Of a stretch of DNA of 33,934 nt, positions 1 through 8,640 are shown in pieces. This DNA comes from an uncultured Lachnospiraceae bacterium. Lineage in GTDB: Bacteria > Bacillota > Clostridia > Lachnospirales > Lachnospiraceae. Within the stretch, counting starts at the first letter, position 1, and every line of letters begins with the position of its first letter. The stretch spans positions 1 through 33,934 of the forward strand of contig CABUZU010000006.1 in NCBI GenBank assembly GCA_902496125.1, in the 5' to 3' direction. Below the pieces are notes generated by a model. It was not told the DNA's origin and made no database searches. It saw only the letters and a list, made by a program, of their open reading frames with translations. Position numbers and translations under genes: made by a program.

Positions 1-1538
1 ATATACAGATCAGATACCTTCATTCCATCATTATACTCTGCAACATACTTCTTTATCTCCTCATAAGTAGCCTTGCTCTCAGCCGCCGTTAAATCCATCT
101 CGTCCATGTCAAGTCTCACATTCACATGATGCTTCGCTTCGTGGAGTTTGGACAATAAACATACCGTCTCGACGTGCACAGTCTGTGCAAACATATCCAC
201 CGGTTGCACCTTCTCCACCCGATATCCATACTCTGCCAAATACTTCACATCTCTTGCCAGTGTCGCAGAATTACAAGACACATACACAATTCTTTTTGGA
301 TTCATCTTTACCATCGTATCGAGTACCTCTACCTCGCAGCCTTTACGTGGTGGGTCGGTAACAATCACATCGGCATAAATCTGATGTTCTTCATACTCCC
401 TTGGTAACACTTCTTCTGCTTTTCCACAGAAAAATTCTACATTTTCCATTCCATTTAGTTTGGCATTTTCATTGGCATTTTCAATTGCAGCTGGTACAAT
501 TTCCACACCGTAAACTTTCTTTGCCTTTTGTGCCAAAAATAGAGAAATCGTACCAATTCCACAGTACAAATCCCACACTACTTCATTTCCGGTAAGACCT
601 GCATATTCTAGGGCAGTATCATAAAGTACCTTCGTCTGGTCTGGATTTACTTGAAAGAACGACTTTGCTGAAATGCGATATTGCACATCACCTATCGTAT
701 CAACAATAAAATCATTGCCATAAAGCTGTACCATCTTCTCACCCAAGATAACATTCGTGTTAGCCGGATTTATATTTAAGCAAATGCTTGTCATTCCTTC
801 TACCTTCAACAATTGTTTTACCAATTCTTCATTTGCTTTTAATTGATTCTTCGTTACAACTAAACACACCATAATTTGACCAGTATGTTTTCCATAACGA
901 ATCATGACATGACGAACAATTCCTTTACCGCTTTTTTCATCATAAGGAGCAATATGATGGGTTTCCATATAGCCTTTAATAATTTCTAAGATTTCTTTAT
1001 CTTTTCCTAAATTCAATAAGCAATCACTTGCCTCGATTACGCTATGCGTTCTTCCCGCATAAAATCCCATGACAATCTGTCCATCTTTTCCTCTTTGTAC
1101 TGGATACTGGGATTTATTGCGATAATGAAAGGCTTCTTTCATTCCCTTGACTGGAAAAATCGTGACCTCTTCCATCCCGGCTATACGTTCCATATGACCT
1201 TTTACTTTTTTATATTTAAATTCAAGCTGTCCTTCATAAGAAAGCTCTTGTAATTGACATCCTCCACAAGGTCTTGCATTTTTACAAGCTGGAGTTACAC
1301 GATAAGGCGATGGTGTAATAATTTTCTTTGTTTTCGCATAGCCATAATTTTTTAAAAGTTTTGTAATATGAGCCTCTACGACATCGCCTGAAACTGCATT
1401 TTTAACAAAAAAAGTATATCCTTCTGCCTTGCCAATTCCCTCGCCTGTTTCACTCATATCGTCGATTGTAAGTATTACACTTTCATTCTTCTTTAATATT
1501 CTTCCATCACTTAAAACAATTTGATTTTTTACACTCAT
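1..1538 (-). CDS. rlmD: 23S rRNA (uracil-C5)-methyltransferase, RlmD/RumA family, C-terminus cut by window edge
   Basis: SAM-dependent enzyme that makes 5-methyluridine in 23S rRNA. The reading frame is open from an ATG at 1538 to the window edge, about 512 codons with no stop, so the C-terminus lies outside. Visible in order: an N-terminal TRAM-like beta domain (residues 1-60); 4Fe-4S cysteines C85, C91, C94 (C-x5-CGGC) and C173; the SAM loop WDLYCGIGT; the TDPPRKGC motif; and the catalytic-cysteine motif VSCNSATLARD. After the usual end of the fold the protein continues at least 45 residues with an acidic segment and KATYEEIKKY, an extra C-terminal domain. The start overlaps the yhaM stop by one base (TAATG), so the two are translationally coupled. 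The RlmD-type specificity is inferred from the family; RlmCD/TrmFO-like alternatives within the TrmA family cannot be excluded. Confidence 0.93.
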   Translation of the reverse strand, partial: MSVKNQIVLSDGRILKKNESVILTIDDMSETGEGIGKAEGYTFFVKNAVSGDVVEAHITKLLKNYGYAKTKKIITPSPYRVTPACKNARPCGGCQLQELSYEGQLEFKYKKVKGHMERIAGMEEVTIFPVKGMKEAFHYRNKSQYPVQRGKDGQIVMGFYAGRTHSVIEASDCLLNLGKDKEILEIIKGYMETHHIAPYDEKSGKGIVRHVMIRYGKHTGQIMVCLVVTKNQLKANEELVKQLLKVEGMTSICLNINPANTNVILGEKMVQLYGNDFIVDTIGDVQYRISAKSFFQVNPDQTKVLYDTALEYAGLTGNEVVWDLYCGIGTISLFLAQKAKKVYGVEIVPAAIENANENAKLNGMENVEFFCGKAEEVLPREYEEHQIYADVIVTDPPRKGCEVEVLDTMVKMNPKRIVYVSCNSATLARDVKYLAEYGYRVEKVQPVDMFAQTVHVETVCLLSKLHEAKHHVNVRLDMDEMDLTAAESKATYEEIKKYVAEYNDGMKVSDLY

Positions 1539-2479
1539 TATTTTGAAGTCCTTTTAAAATTCGTTTCAAACATTCTGTTGTATCCTAACCATTCATCTTC
1601 TGGATTGCCATTTTCTAATAATTCAGTCATGGTTTCTAATTTTGCATCTGCATTATCAGCTAAATTTAATGCAGCCGCTTCAATCATTGCTGGTTTCTTT
1701 GGAGAACCAAACTCATATTCCCCATGATGAGCTAAAATGCAGTGCTTTAATTCCAATGCAAGTCCAGCTGGGAATCCATCAATTTTACGAATATGTTCAT
1801 CTAACATTTCCACACCCATCACAATATGTCCTAATAACTGACCTTCGTCGGTATAATCATTTTCTGGAAATGTGGATAACTCTTTTACTTTTCCCATATC
1901 ATGAAACATTGCTGCACTTAGCAATAAGTCTCTGTTAATAATTGGATAACGTCCACAGAAAAAGTCGCATAATTTTACAACACCTAAAGTATGCTCTAAT
2001 AATCCCCCTACAAATCCATGATGAACACTCTTTGCTGCTGAATGACGTTTAAATACCTTAACAAAGTTTTCATCTTCTACAAAGAAACTTTTACATAATG
2101 CAGATAAATATGGATTTTCAATCTCATTGACATAACCTACTAATTTTCGATACATATCTTCAATGGAATAACGAGTTGTTGGTAAATAATCTGCTGGATT
2201 ATATTCACCCTTATCGGCAAGACGAACTCTTCTTACATTCATCTGTAATGCACCTTGGAAACAATTTACATCACCTTCTACTTGAATGTAATCAAGCGCT
2301 TCAAAATGATTGATTCCATTACTTAAGTCCCAAATCTTTGCATCAATAATACCAGTTTTATCTTGAAGCAATAAAGAAAAATAATTCTTTCCTGCTTTTG
2401 TCTTTAATGCCTGTTTTTGTTTACATAAATAAATATCAGAAGTTCTCATTCCTTCTCTTAAATCTTTAATATACTTCAT
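1538..2479 (-). CDS. yhaM: 3'-5' exoribonuclease YhaM (OB-fold plus HD domain)
   Basis: 313 residues, the usual length for YhaM, a Firmicutes-specific 3'-to-5' exoribonuclease. An N-terminal OB-type nucleic-acid binding fold (about 15-95, including NYFSLLLQDKTGIIDAKIWD) is followed by an HD metal-dependent phosphohydrolase domain (about 150-285) with HHGFVGGLLEHTLGV, the HD pair in AMFHDMGKVKEL, and LAHHGEYEFGSPKKP. ATG at 2479 is preceded by GGAG. It lies 16 bases after the HtrA-like gene and runs directly into rlmD, so an RNA-metabolism pair is co-transcribed with an envelope protein. Identification is secure on motif order. Confidence 0.95.
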   Translation of the reverse strand: MKYIKDLREGMRTSDIYLCKQKQALKTKAGKNYFSLLLQDKTGIIDAKIWDLSNGINHFEALDYIQVEGDVNCFQGALQMNVRRVRLADKGEYNPADYLPTTRYSIEDMYRKLVGYVNEIENPYLSALCKSFFVEDENFVKVFKRHSAAKSVHHGFVGGLLEHTLGVVKLCDFFCGRYPIINRDLLLSAAMFHDMGKVKELSTFPENDYTDEGQLLGHIVMGVEMLDEHIRKIDGFPAGLALELKHCILAHHGEYEFGSPKKPAMIEAAALNLADNADAKLETMTELLENGNPEDEWLGYNRMFETNFKRTSK

Positions 2480-2495
2480 ACTTACTCCAATCTTT

Positions 2496-3740
2496 CTATC
2501 TCTTTCCTAATTTTACATTTAGCACAATTTCCTTATAACCTTTTGCACCACTTCTTTGAACGGTCACCTGCACTTCTTCTTTATTTTCTCTTTTTAAAAT
2601 CTCGCTTTTTAGACTTTGCAAGTTAAAGACAGTTGTTTCTCCAATTTTTGTAATGACATCTCCATTTTGAAGACCCGACTTATAAGCTGCACCCTTTTCA
2701 ACTAAATTGGTGATGTAAATACCATAAGGCAAATTATGCGTTGTAGCAATCTCTTTTGTAACCTCTTGTCCATATACACCCAAACAAGCAATTGAACTTT
2801 GACTTTCTAATAAATCAATCTCATCTTGAATACTAGAAATGGATATTGCATTGCTTGTTTTTTCATCTGAATTATTTGTATAAATTCCAATAAGCCTTCC
2901 TTTTAAATCAAAAAGCCCACTAACGCCACTTCCTAATACAGAAAAGTCTGTATTGATTTGCATCTGTGCTCCATCTACAATTGGTACATCTTCTATGATT
3001 TCCATAATGTAACTAAGCCCCATCGAACCCACATTTCCATTTGGACTTCCTAATATGATGACAGGACTTCCTTTTTCCATCATAGACTGCGTTTCTAGCA
3101 TTCTTACTTTATTGATACACGCAATTGTACCATCCTCAAGTTCTGTAAGTGGTACACTAAGCATCGCTAACTGCGACGTTTTATCTAGTGCTATCACTTG
3201 TGCAGTTACTTGCTTTCCATCTTCAAATGACACTTTTACATGGTCTGCTTCTTTTACCATATCATAATTTGTTAAAATCTGAATTTCTGAATTTGAAATA
3301 TCTAAAATAATTCCTGAAACAGTATTTTCTTTTTCATAAGATGAATCAAACCAATCCACATCCTTTGTAACTGTTGTTACTTTCACTATCGACTTTGACA
3401 ATCTTTTTGCAAGCTTTGTTAATCCTGAATTATTTTTCTCTAAATAATTATTTACAATGGATTCAACTTCTACTTCCTGTTCATCTCTTTTTGATTGTTG
3501 TGTTTCTTGTGCACTTGTTTCTTCTGACTGCATCGTCTCTAATGCACTACTCTCAGGCTCTTGTGATAATTTCTTCTCCAAAATTGGCTTTAACTCTACG
3601 AAAGTAAGACAAGATACCACACCAAACAAAATGGCCGCACCAATGATTAGACTGATACGAAAAATCCAGTCTTTGAGTGTTAAAGGCTCCTTTACAATTT
3701 TTTCTCGAATGAAATCCTTATCTTGAGGTGATTTTGACAT
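2496..3740 (-). CDS. Membrane-anchored HtrA/DegP-like protein with PDZ domain, catalytic triad degenerate
   Basis: 414 residues with HtrA-like architecture: one membrane helix at about 26-49, an acidic Ser/Glu-rich linker (55-100), a trypsin-like S1C region (about 115-315) and a C-terminal PDZ domain (about 320-410, including YGIYITNLVEKGAAYKSGL). The topology implies a protease-like domain outside the membrane. Aligned by eye with HtrA, the usual TNxHV histidine becomes Asp160 (ILTNYDMV), the usual DLA aspartate becomes Gln190 (SQLAML), and only the serine position survives as Ser274 (GSGVSGLF in place of GNSGGPL). Family origin is clear, but proteolysis is doubtful; a chaperone, scaffold or sensor role is my inference. 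AGGAGG lies 13 bases before ATG. It is the first gene of the operon with yhaM and rlmD. Confidence 0.85.
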   Translation of the reverse strand: MSKSPQDKDFIREKIVKEPLTLKDWIFRISLIIGAAILFGVVSCLTFVELKPILEKKLSQEPESSALETMQSEETSAQETQQSKRDEQEVEVESIVNNYLEKNNSGLTKLAKRLSKSIVKVTTVTKDVDWFDSSYEKENTVSGIILDISNSEIQILTNYDMVKEADHVKVSFEDGKQVTAQVIALDKTSQLAMLSVPLTELEDGTIACINKVRMLETQSMMEKGSPVIILGSPNGNVGSMGLSYIMEIIEDVPIVDGAQMQINTDFSVLGSGVSGLFDLKGRLIGIYTNNSDEKTSNAISISSIQDEIDLLESQSSIACLGVYGQEVTKEIATTHNLPYGIYITNLVEKGAAYKSGLQNGDVITKIGETTVFNLQSLKSEILKRENKEEVQVTVQRSGAKGYKEIVLNVKLGKR

Positions 3741-3776
3741 AAAAAAGCTACAACCTCCTATAATATAGTCTTTCTT

Positions 3777-3805
3777 ATTATAATGGATAATTTCGTGGTT
3801 GTGAA
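3777..3805 (-). promoter_or_regulatory. Promoter for the HtrA-like/yhaM/rlmD operon
   Basis: On the minus strand TTCACA (3800-3805), a 17-base spacer, then TATAAT (3777-3782); a near-consensus sigma-A promoter about 35 bases before the start codon. It diverges from the mutS2 promoter. Confidence 0.75.
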
Positions 3806-3914
3806 GTACCTAACGATGTATATTAAATGATATTTTTGTCTCTTAGTGGTGGTAATTAGTATTTATTAGTTTATATTAGCATTATATGGAAGAAACCCAG
3901 GAAAGACGAACAGT

Positions 3915-3983
3915 TTGTGTAGATTTTTATGAATAAGTTGTGTAGGTTTTTACGAATGGATTGTGTAGGTTTTTACGAAAATA
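3915..3983. repeat. Three tandem 23-bp repeats in the divergent htrA-like/mutS2 control region
   Basis: Units begin at 3915, 3938 and 3961, exactly 23 bp apart, each starting TTGTGTAG(A/G)TTTTTA(T/C)GAA. Copies two and three share their first 19 bases; copy one differs at two positions. The gap 3741-4094 (354 bp) otherwise holds the two divergent promoters, and I see no gene in it. The repeats end 45 bp before the mutS2 -35 box. The unit has no spacers of varying sequence, so it is not CRISPR. Confidence 0.85.
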
Positions 3984-4027
3984 ATCAAAAATATATTTTC
4001 GTATTTTACTATTTATAAATATTTTCG

Positions 4028-4056
4028 TTGCGATTATTTTTTATATAGAATATAAT
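4028..4056 (+). promoter_or_regulatory. Promoter for mutS2-response regulator-histidine kinase
   Basis: TTGCGA (4028-4033), 17-base spacer, perfect TATAAT (4051-4056), about 35 bases before the mutS2 ATG. The AT-rich stretch and tandem 23-bp repeats lie just upstream. Confidence 0.75.
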
Positions 4057-4094
4057 ATACATGAACTAAGAATGATTATGAAAAGGAATGAAAA

Positions 4095-6500
4095 ATGCTA
4101 GAAAAAACATTAAATACATTAGAATATTATAAAATAATTCACAAACTAGTTTCTCATGCCACAACCCCTCTTGGCAAGAAGCGTTGTGAAGAATTAAAAC
4201 CTATGACGAATATAAAAGAAATTGAACAGGCTTTAAGAGAAACGAGTGATGCCGCAAATCGTATTCGTTTAAAAGGAAGCCTTTCTCTTTCAGGTGCTCG
4301 TGATATTCGTGCCTCTCTTAAGAGATTAGAAATTGGCAGTAACTTAGGAATCGGGGAATTATTATCCATTCAAGTATTACTAAGTGCAACTGCTAGAGCA
4401 AAAAACTATGGTCGTTCAACTGATGACATAGATGAGGAAAATACAGATACATTAAGTGAGCTTTTCGACAGCTTACAACCGCTTACTCCATTGAATAAAG
4501 AAATTGAGCGTTGTATTGTTTCTGAGGATGAAGTAAGCGATGATGCAAGCAGTGGATTAAAGCAAGTAAGACGTGCGATGGGTTCAATTAATGGACGAAT
4601 TCATGCACAACTAAACAGTCTTTTGAATTCGAACCGTACTCAGTTACAAGATGGTGTTGTTACAATTAAAAATGGTCGTTACTGTCTTCCAGTACGTGCC
4701 GAATATAAGAGTCAATTCCAAGGAATGGTTCATGACCAATCTGCTACAGGTTCCACTTATTTTATCGAACCTATGGCCGTTATTAAATTAAATAATGAAC
4801 TACGTGAACTTGAAATTAAGGAACAAAAAGAGATTGAAATTATTTTAGCGAAGTTAAGTCAAGAAGTTTCTCTATACACTGAAGAGTTAAAGGTAAATTT
4901 AGAATCACTTTCAACCCTTGATTTTATCTTTGCAAAGGCGATGCTTTCAAAAGATTATCATGGCACTGCACCACTCTTTAATACGAAAGGCTATCTTCAC
5001 ATTAAAGATGGAAGACACCCATTACTTGATCCTAAGAAGGTCGTTCCTACTACGATTTATCTTGGAGATCAATTTAATTTATTAATTATTACTGGTCCGA
5101 ATACAGGCGGTAAAACCGTTTCATTAAAGACAACTGGTCTTTTAACTTTAATGGGACAGGCTGGCCTGCATATTCCAGCATTTGAAGGCTCTGAACTTGC
5201 AGTATTTAAAGAAATCTATGTAGATATTGGAGACGAGCAAAGTATTGAACAAAGTTTAAGTACATTCTCTGCACATATGACAAATATTGCTCCAATTTTA
5301 CAAAAAGCTGACCAAGATTCTTTGGTATTATTTGATGAATTAGGAGCTGGTACAGACCCTGTAGAGGGTGCTGCGCTTGCAATGTCTATTTTATCATTCT
5401 TACACAATTTAAATGTAAGGACAATGGCAACTACCCACTATAGTGAACTTAAAGTTTTTGCCTTATCTACAGAAGGTGTTGAAAACGCTTCTTGTGAATT
5501 TAATGTAGAAACCTTAAGTCCTACTTATCGTTTACTGATTGGAATCCCAGGTAAGAGTAATGCGTTTGCAATTTCTAAGAAATTAGGAATTGAAGACCAT
5601 ATCATAGAGACGGCTCGTTCTTTTATTGGTAAGCAAGAAAAGGATTTTGAAGATATTATTTCTGAACTTGAGCAGTCGAAAGCTTCTTTAGAAGCAGAAC
5701 AAGCCGAAGCTTCAAGATACCGTGAAGAAGCTAAGAAATTAAAAGAGCAATTAAATCGCCAAAAGGATGAACTTGCTAAACGTAAAGAACGTATTTTAAC
5801 AGAGGCGAATGAACAAGCTCGCCAAATTTTACAAGAAGCGAAAGAGACCGCCGATCAGTCGATTCGCCGTATTAATAAATTAGGTGCACAGGGTGGATTA
5901 ACTAAAGACCTAGAAGCTGAACGAACCAAAATCCGTGAAAAATTAAATGAAACAGACAAACGAGCAACGAAGGTAAGGGCACCTCGTAAGAAACATAAAG
6001 CAAATGAATTTAAGATTGGCAGCAGTGTCCGTGTTATCCCGTTAAATGTAACAGGAACAGTAGATACACTACCAAATCCAAAAGGCAATTTATATGTTCA
6101 GATGGGCATTATGCGTTCACAGTTTAATATTAAAGACTTAGAGTTAATTAACGAAAGTACGCTTAGTGGACCAACCGGTAAGATTGACCCTTATTCAAAG
6201 GGCAGTGGTAGTAGCAAGATTAAGATGTCAAAATCCTTGTCGGTTTCTACAGAAATCAATTTAATTGGTATGACTACCGATGAAGCAGTTGCAACTCTTG
6301 ATAAATATTTAGATGATGCTTATCTTGCCCACCTTCCACAAGTAAGAGTTGTACACGGTCGTGGAACTGGAGCATTAAAGAAAGCTGTTCACAATCAATT
6401 AAAACGACTTTCCTATGTTAAAAGCTATCGTCTTGGAACCTTTGGTGAGGGGAATACTGGTGTCACAATTGTTGAGTTTGACACAGCCTCTGAAAAGTAG
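4095..6500 (+). CDS. mutS2: MutS2 ATPase/endonuclease
   Basis: 801 residues, normal for MutS2, a MutS paralogue without the mismatch-recognition domain; in Firmicutes it acts in recombination control and/or rescue of collided ribosomes. Order: lever/clamp helices (1-310), ABC-type ATPase with Walker A GPNTGGKT (334-341), Walker B LVLFDELGAGTDP (410-422) and THYSELK, a long charged coiled coil (about 515-600), a basic KOW-like region (about 635-690), and a C-terminal Smr domain (about 725-801) with VVHGRGTGALK. The Smr LDLRG motif of the Bacillus protein is replaced by INLIGM. AAGGA precedes ATG at 4095. The two-component genes follow 17 bases after the stop. Confidence 0.97.
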   Translation: MLEKTLNTLEYYKIIHKLVSHATTPLGKKRCEELKPMTNIKEIEQALRETSDAANRIRLKGSLSLSGARDIRASLKRLEIGSNLGIGELLSIQVLLSATARAKNYGRSTDDIDEENTDTLSELFDSLQPLTPLNKEIERCIVSEDEVSDDASSGLKQVRRAMGSINGRIHAQLNSLLNSNRTQLQDGVVTIKNGRYCLPVRAEYKSQFQGMVHDQSATGSTYFIEPMAVIKLNNELRELEIKEQKEIEIILAKLSQEVSLYTEELKVNLESLSTLDFIFAKAMLSKDYHGTAPLFNTKGYLHIKDGRHPLLDPKKVVPTTIYLGDQFNLLIITGPNTGGKTVSLKTTGLLTLMGQAGLHIPAFEGSELAVFKEIYVDIGDEQSIEQSLSTFSAHMTNIAPILQKADQDSLVLFDELGAGTDPVEGAALAMSILSFLHNLNVRTMATTHYSELKVFALSTEGVENASCEFNVETLSPTYRLLIGIPGKSNAFAISKKLGIEDHIIETARSFIGKQEKDFEDIISELEQSKASLEAEQAEASRYREEAKKLKEQLNRQKDELAKRKERILTEANEQARQILQEAKETADQSIRRINKLGAQGGLTKDLEAERTKIREKLNETDKRATKVRAPRKKHKANEFKIGSSVRVIPLNVTGTVDTLPNPKGNLYVQMGIMRSQFNIKDLELINESTLSGPTGKIDPYSKGSGSSKIKMSKSLSVSTEINLIGMTTDEAVATLDKYLDDAYLAHLPQVRVVHGRGTGALKKAVHNQLKRLSYVKSYRLGTFGEGNTGVTIVEFDTASEK

Positions 6501-6517
6501 AATTGAGGGATATATAA

Positions 6518-7222
6518 ATGAATAAACAAAAAATATTAATTGTAGATGATGATGAAAATATTTCAGGATTAATCTCGCTTTATTTAGTAAAAGAATGTTT
6601 TGAAACCATGGTTGTTGAAGATGGAAATGATGCAGTTGCGGCATTCCATTCCTTTGAGCCAGATTTGATTTTATTAGATTTAATGCTTCCAGGAATTGAT
6701 GGATATCAAGTGTGTCGTGAAATTAGAAAAGGCTCTCAAGTTCCAATTATTATTCTTTCAGCAAAGGGTGAAGTATTTGATAGAGTACTAGGATTAGAAC
6801 TTGGTGCTGATGACTATTTGATGAAACCTTTTGACATGAAAGAATTAATGGCTAGAGTAAAGGCGGTTCTTCGTCGTACTTCTGTTCCACATGAGGAAAA
6901 GAAGAAAACAAATTCGAATGAACAATTAGTAGAATATCCTGGATTGGTTGTAAATATGACAAACTATTCAGTAGAATTAAAAGGCAATCGAATTGATATG
7001 CCGCCAAAAGAATTAGAGCTATTGTACTTTTTAGCAAAGTCTCCAAATCAAGTATTTACACGTGAACAACTTCTAGACCATATCTGGGGATATGAATATC
7101 TAGGAGATACAAGAACCGTTGATGTTCATGTAAAAAGAATTCGTGAAAAGCTAGGAGAAACACCAAATTGGCGTATTGCTACTGTTTGGGGGATTGGATA
7201 TAAATTCGAGGTGAACAAGTGA
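6518..7222 (+). CDS. OmpR/PhoB-family response regulator
   Basis: 234 residues. The N-terminal receiver has the acidic pair in VDDDEN, phospho-acceptor Asp54 (LILLDLMLPG) and the switch lysine Lys103 (LMKPFD). The C-terminal winged helix (about 135-232) carries LPPKELELL-like PPKELELLYFLA, and DTRTVDVHVKRIREKLG. It should bind DNA as a tandem dimer once phosphorylated by the adjacent kinase. GAGGGA lies before ATG; its last four bases overlap the kinase start (GTGA), so the pair is translationally coupled. Target genes cannot be read from this sequence; it is co-transcribed with mutS2, which is not a usual two-component neighbour. Confidence 0.96.
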   Translation: MNKQKILIVDDDENISGLISLYLVKECFETMVVEDGNDAVAAFHSFEPDLILLDLMLPGIDGYQVCREIRKGSQVPIIILSAKGEVFDRVLGLELGADDYLMKPFDMKELMARVKAVLRRTSVPHEEKKKTNSNEQLVEYPGLVVNMTNYSVELKGNRIDMPPKELELLYFLAKSPNQVFTREQLLDHIWGYEYLGDTRTVDVHVKRIREKLGETPNWRIATVWGIGYKFEVNK

Positions 7223-8619
7223 AATTAAATTTATATCAAAAATTTTTAGTAGGATATTTTTTATTTGGAATCCTTGGGTTTATTTTAGTATCAACTTTTT
7301 CTTCACATATTGTGTATTCGTATTTGATTGAAAAAGATAGCGAAGATTTATATACGCAAGCGGTAAAACTTGCAGATGAAAGTACGAACTATTACGATGG
7401 TGATATGATTGAATTAAAGACATTATCCCCTGAACTTTCACGACTTTCTAATTGGATAGATTCGGATATTTGGATTATGAATAAAGATGGACTTTTAGTC
7501 TATGATAGTTGCAAAAAACATACTGCACATCAAATAGAAAATTTTGATGTTACTGCCTGTACGGGAGATGGATATTCTTGTACAGGAACTTTCTATAAGC
7601 AATTTTGGGAAGAACAATTGAGTGTAATTGCACCGATTACCGTTAATTATACCGTTCGAGGTTATATTATCCTTCATACACCACTTTCGACGATTTTAGA
7701 TGAACAGTATAATGTATTGAATTTAATTTATTTAAGTGCAGCAATTATATTTTTACTATCTTTAATTATTTTAGGAGTCTTCCACTTTGTTGTCTATGTA
7801 CCAGTAAAAAAAATCAATCAGGCAGCAGAGGAATATGCTTCTGGCAATTTAAAATATCATTGTAATGTACGAACGAGTGATGAATTAGGATATTTATCAA
7901 ATACGTTAAACTATATGTCCGATGAACTTGCGAACACAGAAGAATATCAGAAGAATTTTATTTCAAATGTTTCGCATGATTTTCGTTCACCACTTACTTC
8001 GATTCAAGGATATATTGTTGCAATTTTAGACGGAACAATTCCACCAGAATTTCAGAATAAGTACTTACAAATTGTTATTAATGAAACGAAACGTCTTGCA
8101 AACCTTACTCAAAGTCTTTTAACATTGAATAAGCTTGATGGAAAGACCACACGTTTATCACTTTCTAGCTTTGATATTAACCGTACAATTCGAGATACCT
8201 GTGCAACGTTTGAAGGAAGCTGTAAACAAAGAGAGATTACTTTTGATTTAACCTTTCATCATGAAACACTTATGGTTTATGCAGATATGGGAAAAATTCA
8301 GCAGGTACTTTATAATTTGATTGACAATGCAGTAAAGTTTTCTCATGAGAAATCTACCATATGGATTGAGACAAATTCCAAAAATGACAAGGTTTTTGTG
8401 TCAGTCAAAGATGAAGGCTGTGGTATTCCTAGCGATAAGGTTCCTAAGATTTGGGAGCGTTTTTATAAAGTAGATACATCAAGAGGAAAAGATAAAAAAG
8501 GAACTGGTTTGGGACTTGCTATTACCAAAGATGTGATTAACGCTCATAATCAAAATATTGATGTTGTTAGCACAGAAGGTGTTGGAACGGAATTTATTTT
8601 TACATTACAAAAAGGATGA
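7219..8619 (+). CDS. Membrane sensor histidine kinase, partner of the upstream regulator
   Basis: 466 residues starting at GTG 7219 with GAGGTG eleven bases upstream. Two membrane helices (about 12-32 and 168-195) flank an extracytoplasmic sensor of about 135 residues, then HAMP (about 193-245), HisKA with His253 (FISNVSHDFRSPLTS) and a HATPase domain (NLIDNAVKFS, DEGCGIP, GTGLGLAI). The sensor has three cysteines, C98, C114 and C121, unusual for an extracytoplasmic domain. Type is the common PhoR/ResE-like IIIA kinase without a PAS domain, so it is not WalK. The signal is unknown. Confidence 0.95.
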   Translation: MKLNLYQKFLVGYFLFGILGFILVSTFSSHIVYSYLIEKDSEDLYTQAVKLADESTNYYDGDMIELKTLSPELSRLSNWIDSDIWIMNKDGLLVYDSCKKHTAHQIENFDVTACTGDGYSCTGTFYKQFWEEQLSVIAPITVNYTVRGYIILHTPLSTILDEQYNVLNLIYLSAAIIFLLSLIILGVFHFVVYVPVKKINQAAEEYASGNLKYHCNVRTSDELGYLSNTLNYMSDELANTEEYQKNFISNVSHDFRSPLTSIQGYIVAILDGTIPPEFQNKYLQIVINETKRLANLTQSLLTLNKLDGKTTRLSLSSFDINRTIRDTCATFEGSCKQREITFDLTFHHETLMVYADMGKIQQVLYNLIDNAVKFSHEKSTIWIETNSKNDKVFVSVKDEGCGIPSDKVPKIWERFYKVDTSRGKDKKGTGLGLAITKDVINAHNQNIDVVSTEGVGTEFIFTLQKG

Positions 8620-8638
8620 TGCCTTGCACCATCCTTTT
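8610..8638. terminator. Bidirectional terminator between the kinase gene and trmL
   Basis: Arms AAAAGGATG (8610-8618) and CATCCTTTT (8630-8638) with an inner TGC/GCA pairing. The left arm contains the kinase stop codon. It lies between convergent genes and can serve both strands. Confidence 0.75.
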
Positions 8639-8640
8639 CC

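Noticed and set aside
3915..3983. CRISPR array
   Set aside because: The 23-bp units abut directly with no variable spacers and there are no cas genes.
6518..8619. Two-component pair as WalRK
   Set aside because: The kinase has no PAS domain and none of the usual walHIJ-type neighbours follow.
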